From: CAZHHH01 sp052400685
GTDB lineage: Bacteria; Bacteroidota; Bacteroidia; Bacteroidales; Marinilabiliaceae
DNA length: 64,000 bases
Reading direction: 5' to 3' (one strand)
NCBI GenBank assembly: GCA_052400685.1
Contig: JBQTGJ010000007.1
In this document: in pieces, positions 30,422-38,890 of the stretch
Layout of the letters: each line of letters starts with the position of its first letter
Position numbering within the stretch: position 1 is the first letter of the stretch
Translations under genes and position numbers: made by a program
The notes under the pieces: generated by a model
What the model was told of the DNA's origin: nothing
The model's input: only the letters and a program-made list of their open reading frames with translations
Database searches by the model: none

Positions 30422-31702
30422 TTGAACGTTATAAAATTATCCGATCACAAAAAAACTTTTTTACCAGTGAAATTAGCCGTCAAAATAGCCATTCGTTATT
30501 TGTTTGCGAAGAAGAGCCAGAATATCATCAATATTATTTCGTGGATTTCGGTGACGGGCGTGTTGGTTGGTTCGTTGGGATTGCTGGTGGTATTATCGGT
30601 TTTTAATGGTTTACATGGTCTGATAGGAACACTATACAGTTCTTTTGATCCGGATCTGAAAATAACGCCGGTCACCGGTAAAGTGATTCGCATCGACTCA
30701 TTGGATTACACAAAACTGGTGTCGCTGGAAGGTGTTGAAACGGTGATGCAAGTGGTGGAAGACCCGGTCTTGTTCCGATTTGGAAAGCGTCAGGTGCCTG
30801 GTCTTGTTATGGGTGTCGACTCTTTGTTTCATCAGGTTTCCGCCATCGATTCTATTATTATTGATGGTCGGTTTCGTCTGCAACATGGCGATATGTACGA
30901 AGGAGTGGTTGGGTTTGCTTTGGCCGATCAGTTGGCTTTGCGTCTTAATTTTGTGACGCCGTTGGTGATATATGCTCCACGCCGAACCGGTCAGATTAAT
31001 CCCATGCGTCCCGATCAGGCTTTTCGGTCGGCTTATTTGCAGCCTTCAGGGGTCTTTATGGTGAATCAGATGGATTACGACGCCTCGCTGGTCATTACTC
31101 ACATCAATAAAGTGCGCGAGCTGTTGGATTATGAACCCTCCGAAGCGTCGTGGCTGGGACTGAAAGTAGCAAAAGGTGCAGAACCGGGTGAGGTCCGGAA
31201 ATCGGTTCAGAAATTGCTCGGCAATAACTACAGGGTGTTAAACCGGGAAGAGCAACACGCAACTTTTTTCAGAATGATGAAAGTTGAGAAATTGATGGCT
31301 TATCTTATTCTTTCTTTTATTTTGCTGATTGCCATTTTTAATGTGATTGGCACGCTTACCATGCTGATCTTCGAAAAAAAATCGAGTATCTCAACGCTTC
31401 GTAGCATGGGCGCCAACCGGCTTCTCATCAATCGTATTTTTTTGTTTGAGGGGTGGCTAATTTCTCTGGCCGGCTTATTTGGCGGTTTGCTGCTTGGAAG
31501 CCTGCTGATTTGGGCGCAACAAACGTTTGGTATTGTCCGTTTTGGCGGGGATGGTAATTTTGTGGTTGATGCTTATCCGGTGGCCCTTCGTGCAGCCGAC
31601 GTGGTATTGGTTTTTGTAACGGTGTCTCTTACCGGTTTAGTGGCGGCCTGGTATCCTGTTCGCGTCATTGTGCGTCGTTACTATGGGGAGTTGCATCAGT
31701 AA
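30422..31702 (+). CDS. FtsX/LolC-E type ABC transporter permease
   Basis: Up to 426 residues. The first membrane helix follows the family start IAIRYLFAKKSQNIINIISW; a large periplasmic domain spans about 70-285 and three C-terminal helices carry the FtsX pattern (SFILLIAIFNVIGTLTMLIF, EKKSSISTLRSMGA, FEGWLISLAGLFGGLLLG). Relatives (LolC/E) move lipoproteins from the inner membrane. There is no ATG near the N-terminus; starts available are TTG 30422 or GTG 30467, the latter fitting the family better. The palindromic element just upstream may have removed the original start. Its 3' end overlaps the convergent dus gene. Confidence 0.88.
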   Translation: MNVIKLSDHKKTFLPVKLAVKIAIRYLFAKKSQNIINIISWISVTGVLVGSLGLLVVLSVFNGLHGLIGTLYSSFDPDLKITPVTGKVIRIDSLDYTKLVSLEGVETVMQVVEDPVLFRFGKRQVPGLVMGVDSLFHQVSAIDSIIIDGRFRLQHGDMYEGVVGFALADQLALRLNFVTPLVIYAPRRTGQINPMRPDQAFRSAYLQPSGVFMVNQMDYDASLVITHINKVRELLDYEPSEASWLGLKVAKGAEPGEVRKSVQKLLGNNYRVLNREEQHATFFRMMKVEKLMAYLILSFILLIAIFNVIGTLTMLIFEKKSSISTLRSMGANRLLINRIFLFEGWLISLAGLFGGLLLGSLLIWAQQTFGIVRFGGDGNFVVDAYPVALRAADVVLVFVTVSLTGLVAAWYPVRVIVRRYYGELHQ

Positions 31703-32678
31703 ATCCGGCGTATTCTTTTTTAATATCATCCAGAATTGTTTCAATTTCTTCCAGACTATCACTGCGCAGCATGGTTATCTTTGTTTGTCTGAAATGTGGC
31801 AGGTTTTTGAAAGTGACAGCCAGATGACGTCGTGTGTGTAATATACCTCCCCGTTCGCCAATATTCGCAACGTTGGTTCTCAGATACTGACGCATCATTT
31901 CTACATGTTCGTCAATGGTGGGAGGTGGTAATAATTCTCCCGTGTTTAGATAATGACGTATTTCGCGAAAGATCCATGGACGACCAATGGCGCCGCGGCC
32001 AATCATTATGCCGTCAACGCCATAACGGTTGAAGTATTCGCGGGCCTTTTGTGGTGTTGTGATGTCGCCGTTTCCAATGATCGGAATATGCATGCGGGGA
32101 TTGTTTTTCACCTGTCCGATGAGCGTCCAGTCGGCTTCACCGCTGTATAGCTGAGCCCGTGTACGGCCGTGAATGGTTAGTGCCTGTACGCCCGCATCCT
32201 GAAGCTGCTCGGCGATGTCTTCTATAACTCGTGAATCCTGATCCCACCCCAAACGCGTCTTTACCGTTACCGGTTTTTTCACGGCATTTACCACTGCCCG
32301 TGTTATTTCAAGCATCAGCGGGATATTCTTTAAGAGGCCGGAACCGGCGCCTTTGGTGGCAATTTTTTTTACCGGGCAACCAAAATTGAGATCGATAATA
32401 TCGGGATTGTATTGTTCTGCAATTTGAGCCGCATCGGCCAACGCCTGCGGGTCTTTCCCATACAACTGAATGCCAATGGGACGTTCGTCCTCTAAAAGGG
32501 TGAGCTTGCGTTTGGTTTTTTCCACATCGCGAACCAGCGCATCCGACGATACAAATTCGGTGTACATCAGGTCGGCGCCATGTGATTTGCAGATGCTTCT
32601 GAACATGTGGTCGCTTACATCTTCCATAGGAGCCAACAAAAGAGGCTCTTTCGGCAGTTCAATATTCCCTATCTTCAC
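31665..32678 (-). CDS. dusB: tRNA-dihydrouridine synthase (DusB-like)
   Basis: FMN enzyme that reduces uridines in the D-loop of tRNA. The 337-residue product begins IELPKEPLLLAPMEDVSDHMF and has the catalytic Cys segment DLNFGCPVKKIATKGAGSGLL, then VTVKTRLGWD, LTIHGRTRAQLYSG, IPIIGNGDI and DGIMIGRGAIGRPWIF. Length and motifs match the DusB group. It converges with the permease gene, overlapping it by 38 bases at the 3' ends, so their transcripts are antisense there. Confidence 0.95.
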   Translation of the reverse strand: MKIGNIELPKEPLLLAPMEDVSDHMFRSICKSHGADLMYTEFVSSDALVRDVEKTKRKLTLLEDERPIGIQLYGKDPQALADAAQIAEQYNPDIIDLNFGCPVKKIATKGAGSGLLKNIPLMLEITRAVVNAVKKPVTVKTRLGWDQDSRVIEDIAEQLQDAGVQALTIHGRTRAQLYSGEADWTLIGQVKNNPRMHIPIIGNGDITTPQKAREYFNRYGVDGIMIGRGAIGRPWIFREIRHYLNTGELLPPPTIDEHVEMMRQYLRTNVANIGERGGILHTRRHLAVTFKNLPHFRQTKITMLRSDSLEEIETILDDIKKEYAGFTDATPHSNDAQ

Positions 32679-32961
32679 GCGGTCTTTTCTTTATGATGGT
32701 TTATTGGTGCGCAAAGATACATATTTGCCAGATATATGAGAATGTAAGTTTGTTACCCTTTATGCTGCTTTCTGTTCTGAAGGGTTCGTTTCATTGGCTG
32801 ATGGCTTCTCATCTGACTTAACAACTTTGACGATTCAAGTTTTTGTTCCGTAAAGAAGCGTCAACTTGTTAATTATTGAAATGTTTTCACTTCAAAAATC
32901 GGTTTTAATTTGGTTTTTTCGTATTATTCACTTTTAATTCGAATGTAAGAATCTGTTTTGA

Positions 32962-34983
32962 ATGATGATCAGAAACCCTAATTTGCCTTGTCATTATCTT
33001 TATTCTCGCTATGGCGGTTTAATGGTGGTTTTGCTTTTCGTTTTTTTTTCATCGTGCCGGCTGGGGAATAGTCGGTTGGTAAATATTAAAACGTCTAAAG
33101 ATGTAAGCCTTTCAACCGACTCCGTCGTTGTTGCGCAATTAATTGCCCGATCCGATGAGTTTGTAAGAAGCAACCCGGAGCTCACCGATCAGTTTGATGG
33201 CTTTCTACGTGAAGCGCTGGATATTGCAGTGCGACGCAACATGGTTGAGCAGGAAGTCGAGATTTATAATAAAGTAGGGAAGCGTTACCGTAATCGCTCT
33301 GATTATGGCGACGCTTTAAAATATCATCATAAAGCGCTCGATTTAGCCCAGAGTATTGCAAACGATCGATTGTTAGCCCATGTCTATAATCAGATTGGTG
33401 TTGTTTACCGGCGTACCGACGACAATGCCATGGCGCTCGATATGCACTTCAAGGCCTTAAAACTATCGGAACAACTGAAGGATACCTTTAATACAAGCGT
33501 GGCAATCAACAGTATTGGTAATGTTAATTTCAATTTGGGTCGTTATCATACAGCCGTTGAATATTTTTTACGATCGTTGGAGTTGTCGAGGGAAATGGAT
33601 AATACGCTCGGGTTGGCTATCAACGAAAATAATATTGGTGAGTGTCTGCTCAAGATGGGGCGGCCCGATTCGGCGCTCACATACTATAATCGTTCGTTGA
33701 AGTATAACCTTCAGATAGGGAGCCAAAATGGAGAGTCTATCTGCTATAACAGCATTGGCTCGGCTTATATGGCCAAAGGCAATTTAACAAAAGCTTTAGG
33801 CTATCTGTTACGTTCATTGCAAATTAACGAGGGCCTGAACGACCTGATGCAGGTGGCTATTAGTCAGTCGAAAGTTGGGCAGGTTTATTTTTTGATGGGC
33901 GATTATGACGAAGCGTACAAATATTTTAAGTCTTCTTACGATCTGGCAGTTCAAATAGGCTCTCGTTTTCAGGCTGAAGAGAGTGCCCGGCAGTTATCGC
34001 ATTTTTATGAAAAGCGAGGACGGTTTTATATGGCCATGGATTATTATCGTGTCGCTACGGCTTATAAAGACAGCATCCTGAACGAAAAAAATATGTATCA
34101 CCTCACAACTGTTGAAGTGATGCTGGAAGCAGAAAAGCAACGTGAACGAATTTCTGAGCTCAATCAGGAAACGCTGTCGCAACAATATACCTTGTCGCGC
34201 CAACGATGGATCATTATAATTTTTGGAATTTTAGCTGTTGTGACCTTATTGGTGACCTTGCTTTTGGTTAATCAGCATCGTTTGCGCAACCGTTATCAGG
34301 ATCTTCGCAATCAGCATAAATTATTGCGTTCGCAGATGAATCCGCACTTTATTTTTAACGCGCTAAGTGCAATTCAGGTGTATGTGCTTGAGCATGATGT
34401 TGATAAGTCGACGAAGTTCCTGACTGATTTTGCCAAGTTAATGCGTCTGGTATTGAAGCTCTCGCATCAGGATTATATTACATTAAGAGATGAAACGGAA
34501 ATACTAAAATATTATCTGGAGCTTCAACAGCTTCGGTTTAACATCCCGTTTATCTATAATATTGAGGTGGATCAGCGTATGGAGTTGTCGGAGGTGGTGG
34601 TGCCGCCAATGATAACCCAGCCCTTTGTCGAAAATGCTGTTGAGCATGGTATTAAAACACTGCAAGGTGAAGGTCGTATTAATATCCGTTTTATCAAGGA
34701 CGGTGAACAGGTGGTGGTGGAAGTGGAAGATAACGGAATTGGTATTACGGCCAGCAAGCAGCAAAAGAATGAGAAAGGTCATGAATCGATGGCCATTAAG
34801 ATAACAAAAGAACGGCTGGAAGTGATTCATAATGATTCGGGGGGAAGGGTAAATCTGGAAATTATAGATAAAAAGAAGATGAATCCTTTCGATCGGGGTA
34901 CGATTGTGAAAATAGAGTTCCCGGAAGTTAGGGTTAATATTCCTGTAAAAAGCAAACATCTTACTGTATTAAAGAGCAAGTGA
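32962..34983 (+). CDS. TPR-repeat LytS/YehU-type sensor histidine kinase
   Basis: 673 residues. A lipoprotein-like or membrane start (MVVLLFVFFSSCRLGN) leads into about seven TPR units (GDALKYHHKALDLAQ, MALDMHFKALKLSEQ, GNVNFNLGRYHTAVEYFLRS and more). A membrane helix at about 415-435 (WIIIIFGILAVVTLLVTLLL) follows, then the His_kinase domain with LRSQMNPHFIFNALSAIQVY (phospho-acceptor His) and an ATPase domain (PPMITQPFVENAVEHGI, VEVEDNGIGI). It shares one base with the response-regulator gene, forming a pair. The TPR region probably senses a protein or peptide partner. Confidence 0.92.
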   Translation: MMIRNPNLPCHYLYSRYGGLMVVLLFVFFSSCRLGNSRLVNIKTSKDVSLSTDSVVVAQLIARSDEFVRSNPELTDQFDGFLREALDIAVRRNMVEQEVEIYNKVGKRYRNRSDYGDALKYHHKALDLAQSIANDRLLAHVYNQIGVVYRRTDDNAMALDMHFKALKLSEQLKDTFNTSVAINSIGNVNFNLGRYHTAVEYFLRSLELSREMDNTLGLAINENNIGECLLKMGRPDSALTYYNRSLKYNLQIGSQNGESICYNSIGSAYMAKGNLTKALGYLLRSLQINEGLNDLMQVAISQSKVGQVYFLMGDYDEAYKYFKSSYDLAVQIGSRFQAEESARQLSHFYEKRGRFYMAMDYYRVATAYKDSILNEKNMYHLTTVEVMLEAEKQRERISELNQETLSQQYTLSRQRWIIIIFGILAVVTLLVTLLLVNQHRLRNRYQDLRNQHKLLRSQMNPHFIFNALSAIQVYVLEHDVDKSTKFLTDFAKLMRLVLKLSHQDYITLRDETEILKYYLELQQLRFNIPFIYNIEVDQRMELSEVVVPPMITQPFVENAVEHGIKTLQGEGRINIRFIKDGEQVVVEVEDNGIGITASKQQKNEKGHESMAIKITKERLEVIHNDSGGRVNLEIIDKKKMNPFDRGTIVKIEFPEVRVNIPVKSKHLTVLKSK

Positions 34984-35759
34984 TGATAGATCAGATTAAG
35001 GTTATGGTGGTCGAAGATGATTTGTTTGCGGCCCGTACTGTTGAACTTATTATGTTGCGCCATTTTCCGGAATTGAAGCTTGTCGGGAGGTGTGCTTATG
35101 TTAAAGAAGCTGTTGGGAAAATTATTGATATTAAGCCTGATTTACTAATCCTTGACATTGAGTTGGCCGATGGTTCGGCTTTTGACCTGTTACAAGCTCT
35201 TCCGACCGTCAATTTTAAAGTGTTGTTTATGTCATCGCACCACAGTCTGCTGATGGAAGCAGTGAGATTTGCGGCCGTCGATTATATTCAGAAACCGCTG
35301 GCCGAAGATGATTTTGTGATGGTGTTGGATAAAATTATTGATTCGTTTTCAGATGGCAGTTATTCGCGGCAACTTGAAGTGTTATTTGAAAACGTGGCGC
35401 AACAGGAGCCTCAGAATCAACAGATTTTTGTGAAAACTGTGGGTGAGGAGATTATTAAAGTGCCGGTTAATAGTCTTGAATACGGCGAAGCGTTGAGTCA
35501 GGGTGCCTGTCTGAACTGTTCTTCCGGTAAGAAAATTATTGCTTTCCGACCGCTGCGTCGGTTTGAGAATATGTTAATCGCATATTCTTTTTCGCGTTGT
35601 CATTCCCGGTTTTTGGTTAATCTTCAAAAGGTGAAATTTTTGGATGAAGAGAAACAGGAACTGGTCATGCTTTCGGGTTCCCGGATTCCTTTTGACGGCT
35701 GGCGTGCGCAAAGACTGATGCGACAGATATCTGATCTTAGAAAGAAACAGCCGGAATGA
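34983..35759 (+). CDS. LytTR-family response regulator
   Basis: 258 residues from the ATG at 34983, which overlaps the kinase TGA. The receiver domain has VMVVEDDLFAARTVE, LLILDIELADGSAFDLL (phospho-Asp), LFMSSH and AVDYIQKPLAEDDF. After a linker the LytTR DNA-binding domain covers about 150-250 (VPVNSLEYGEA, IIAFRPLRRFENML, FSRCHSRFLVNLQKVKFLDE, MLSGSRIPFDGW). It is the partner of the TPR kinase. A terminator hairpin overlaps the stop codon. Confidence 0.93.
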   Translation: MIDQIKVMVVEDDLFAARTVELIMLRHFPELKLVGRCAYVKEAVGKIIDIKPDLLILDIELADGSAFDLLQALPTVNFKVLFMSSHHSLLMEAVRFAAVDYIQKPLAEDDFVMVLDKIIDSFSDGSYSRQLEVLFENVAQQEPQNQQIFVKTVGEEIIKVPVNSLEYGEALSQGACLNCSSGKKIIAFRPLRRFENMLIAYSFSRCHSRFLVNLQKVKFLDEEKQELVMLSGSRIPFDGWRAQRLMRQISDLRKKQPE

Positions 35760-35777
35760 TATTATCAAATCCGGCTG
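35748..35777 (+). terminator. Terminator of the LytS/LytTR operon
   Basis: CAGCCGGA and TCCGGCTG form an 8-bp stem around a 14-base loop that contains the stop codon; ATTTTCT follows. Confidence 0.75.
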
Positions 35778-35800
35778 ATTTTCTGTCTTGAATGAAACCT

Positions 35801-36790
35801 TTAAAAAGGTTTAAATCCAATAATTTCACGCACTTCCCGAATGGTTTTTGTCGCGCTTTCGTGCGCTTTCTCTTTTCCCATATTGACCACTTTACGTAAG
35901 TAATCAGCGTCGGAAGCTATAGCTTCAATTTTTTCACGGATGGGATTTGTAAAAGCGACAATATCTTCGGCAATTTGCTTTTTTAAGTCCCCGTAACGAA
36001 TGTTGCAATTGGCGTATTGTTCTTTAAAGTAATCAATGGTATCGGGTTGGCTTACAGCCGTCATGAGGGTGAATAAATTGGCGATTGGCTCCGATAATGG
36101 CGCATTTTGTTCGGTTGGACCTGCGTCGGTCACTGCTTTCATTACTTTTTTGCGGATCTCTTTGGGGCTGTCAGCCAAATAAATACCGTTGCCATCTGAT
36201 TTTCCCATTTTTCCGGAGCCATCCAATCCGGGTATTTTTATTAAAGCTTCGCCATTGTTAAAGGGTTCCGGAATTGTGAAATACTCATGGTTATACATGT
36301 GGTTGAACCGGGTCGCAAATTTTCGGGTCATCTCCAGATTTTGCTCCTGATCTTTACCTACAGGAACTTTATGTGCCTTATGAATGATAATGTCTGATGC
36401 CATTAACACCGGATAGGTCAGTAAACCGGCATTGACATTGTTAGGGTTACTGCGCACTTTTTCTTTAAATGACGTGGTGCGTTGAAGTTCGCCCACATAA
36501 GCATTCATATTCAGCAACAGTGTTAATTCGGCCACTTCTGGCAGGTCGCTCTGAATATAAATGGTGGCTTTTTCGGGGTCGAGACCGGCTGCCAGATATT
36601 CCACCAATACCTGACGCACATTTCCGTGTAAATCGGCGGGCGTTGGGTGGGTAGTCAGGGAGTGGTAATCGGCAATGAAAAAGTAACAGTTGTAATCTTC
36701 CTGCATTTTCAGAAAGTTTTTAACCGCGCCAAAATAATTTCCCAAATGAAGATTGCCCGTAGGGCGTATTCCACTAACAACTGTTTCCAT
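35801..36790 (-). CDS. trpS: Tryptophanyl-tRNA synthetase
   Basis: Class I synthetase charging tRNA-Trp. The 329-residue product has the HIGH-type motif GNLHLGNYFGAV near residue 12, the substrate region DYHSLTTHPTPADL, VGKDQEQNLEMTRKFATRFN and the KMSKS-type loop KMGKSDGNGIYL. Length is normal for bacteria. It is alone on the minus strand, converging with the LytTR gene. No T-box or attenuator was seen upstream. Confidence 0.97.
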   Translation of the reverse strand: METVVSGIRPTGNLHLGNYFGAVKNFLKMQEDYNCYFFIADYHSLTTHPTPADLHGNVRQVLVEYLAAGLDPEKATIYIQSDLPEVAELTLLLNMNAYVGELQRTTSFKEKVRSNPNNVNAGLLTYPVLMASDIIIHKAHKVPVGKDQEQNLEMTRKFATRFNHMYNHEYFTIPEPFNNGEALIKIPGLDGSGKMGKSDGNGIYLADSPKEIRKKVMKAVTDAGPTEQNAPLSEPIANLFTLMTAVSQPDTIDYFKEQYANCNIRYGDLKKQIAEDIVAFTNPIREKIEAIASDADYLRKVVNMGKEKAHESATKTIREVREIIGFKPF

Positions 36791-36925
36791 AATATTATTT
36801 GATTACTAAGCAGAAAGAGGTTGAAACTTTGAGGGTTTTCTCTTTATGTAAAAAGTTTGTTTATGTTGTTGATTTCGATGGTCAAAAATAGTCAACAAAT
36901 CGTTAAATTCCGAAGGATGCGGCCA

Positions 36926-37627
36926 TTAAAACTTTACGATGATGCCGTTGGGCAGTAGTTGAATGTTTTTGTTGTGGGTGAAGAGCCAGCCACTGATGAG
37001 TCCGATACAGCTACCTGTGGCCACATCCGACAGCCAGTGTTTATTTTGATATACCCGGCCAAAGGCTACTGAAAGCGGAACCAGATAGAGCCATCGTGAG
37101 TAATTCTCGGCAAAGGGTGTAAATACAGCAAAGGCCAGTGAGGCGTGCCCCGATGGCATGGATTTAAAGGTGTCGTCGCTACCGGGGAAGGGTTGAAATG
37201 TGAAGGCATCGTGGTTGGTAAACGGACGTGCTCTGCCGGTCAGGTTTTTGAATCCTTCGGTGGCGATAGCTGCTACCGTGAGTGATTGAAACGACTGCCA
37301 GGCCGTGGCCTGTAATTTGGAGTCTTTCAGAATCCACCGACCTGCGCTGTAGGCAGCCAGAACTGAAGGCACCACATACCATTTGTCGCCGCCATAGTCG
37401 GTGAGGTGACTAACATTTTTCAGAAAATCAGACGATGGCTCCTTGCTGAGATTTTCATCCAACAGGAATGAGACGCCGATGGTACCTATCATTGTCGGAA
37501 CCATCCATCGTGGGATCGGTTTCTCAGTCATCGAAAATACTGAAAGGCTATCGGCGGGTAAGGCATTTATCCGGAAACTTATGACTGCTATAAGGAGTAT
37601 GGTTTCGAGACTTCGTTTCATGCGCAT
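36926..37627 (-). CDS. PAP2-family membrane phosphatase
   Basis: 233 residues with an N-terminal signal or helix (LETILLIAVISFRINA). The three PAP2 catalytic motifs are present: KNLTGRARPF (K-x6-RP), MPSGHASLAFA (PSGH) and YQNKHWLSDVATG (H-x3-D). Relatives dephosphorylate phosphatidate, undecaprenyl pyrophosphate or lipid A. The substrate cannot be assigned. It stands as a single gene between trpS and asd on the same strand. Confidence 0.9.
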   Translation of the reverse strand: MRMKRSLETILLIAVISFRINALPADSLSVFSMTEKPIPRWMVPTMIGTIGVSFLLDENLSKEPSSDFLKNVSHLTDYGGDKWYVVPSVLAAYSAGRWILKDSKLQATAWQSFQSLTVAAIATEGFKNLTGRARPFTNHDAFTFQPFPGSDDTFKSMPSGHASLAFAVFTPFAENYSRWLYLVPLSVAFGRVYQNKHWLSDVATGSCIGLISGWLFTHNKNIQLLPNGIIVKF

Positions 37628-37756
37628 CGTAAAAAAGAATCCCGCAAATACCGTAAGAAAAACAGATGTTTAATCTGCGGATGCTTATGGTAGCTGCGGG
37701 AAATGCATTTGTTTGGTTTTGACTTTAAAGTAAAGTCATTGTTTGAGATATTTGTT

Positions 37757-38767
37757 TTATTTTACCAGACCTGCTTTTATCATGTATTCGGCTATTTGGA
37801 CCGCATTAAGGGCTGCTCCTTTTTTTATCTGGTCTGAAACGGTCCAGAATGAGAGCCCATTTGGATTGCTCAAATCACCGCGCACACGCCCCACAAAGAC
37901 TTCGTCGCGACCAGCCAGAAATAATGGCATTGGATATTCTTTTTCTGCAGGATTATCCATTAAAACGATGCCTTCTGCATTGCGGAAAGCTTCTTTGGCC
38001 GCTGCTACTGACACCGGGCGTTCTGTTTCAACCCAGGTCGCTTCAGAATGGGCGCGCATAATGGGCACACGAACGCAGGTGGCACTGACTTGTATATCCG
38101 AACCCATTATTTTACGGGTTTCGTTGTACATTTTCATCTCTTCCTTGGTGTAACCATTATCGGTAAAGACATCAACCTGTGGTATCAGGTTCATGGCCAG
38201 TTGGTATTGAAATTTATTGGCGGTAGTTGTTTCGTTATTGGCAACTTGTTTTACCTGCGTGGCCAGTTCATCCATGCCGCTGGCGCCGGCACCACTGGCA
38301 GCCTGATAGGTGGAAACGTGTACTTTGGTTATATGCGATAATTTCTCAATGGCTTTCAGGGCAACCACCATTTGGATTGTGGTGCAGTTGGGGTTGGCTA
38401 TGATATTGCGCGGTGTGTCTGAACAGGCTTTTGCATTGACTTCGGGAACGATAAGGGGAACACTTGGGTCCATTCTGAAAGCACTGGAATTGTCAATCAT
38501 GACAGCACCATGTTTGGTGATCGTGTCTGCAAACTCTTTGGATGTAGAAGCACCGGCAGATGTGAGAGCAATGTCAATATCTTTAAAGTCATCGTTGTGT
38601 TTCAATTCTTTAACGGTGAGTGTTTTTCCTTTAAAGGTGTATGTTTTACCTGCACTTCTCGATGAGCCGAATAAAACGAGCTCATCCATAGGGAAGTTTC
38701 TTTCATCCAAAACGCGAAGGAATTCCTGTCCTACCGCACCACTGACGCCAACAATTGCTACTCTCAT
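37757..38767 (-). CDS. asd: Aspartate-semialdehyde dehydrogenase
   Basis: NADPH enzyme making aspartate semialdehyde for Lys, Met, Thr and diaminopimelate synthesis. The 336-residue product starts [20 protein letters not shown] (Rossmann), has the catalytic Cys in [43 protein letters not shown] (substrate-binding Arg/His) and [22 protein letters not shown]. It is complete and of normal length. Single gene, divergent from the lamin-tail protein at 38891. Confidence 0.97.
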   Translation of the reverse strand: MRVAIVGVSGAVGQEFLRVLDERNFPMDELVLFGSSRSAGKTYTFKGKTLTVKELKHNDDFKDIDIALTSAGASTSKEFADTITKHGAVMIDNSSAFRMDPSVPLIVPEVNAKACSDTPRNIIANPNCTTIQMVVALKAIEKLSHITKVHVSTYQAASGAGASGMDELATQVKQVANNETTTANKFQYQLAMNLIPQVDVFTDNGYTKEEMKMYNETRKIMGSDIQVSATCVRVPIMRAHSEATWVETERPVSVAAAKEAFRNAEGIVLMDNPAEKEYPMPLFLAGRDEVFVGRVRGDLSNPNGLSFWTVSDQIKKGAALNAVQIAEYMIKAGLVK

Positions 38768-38890
38768 TTCCTGCTTTGCAATTAAAGTTTTACAATACGA
38801 AAAAAAAATGATAAATTAAATGTCCTAAAACTTGATATTTGTCACTTTTGAAAGAACAAAAATAGGCATTTAATTGTAAATCAAAACGCC

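Noticed and set aside
37743..38819. Several long plus-strand frames opposite asd
   Set aside because: The minus-strand frame is an unmistakable Asd; the opposite frames are shadows.
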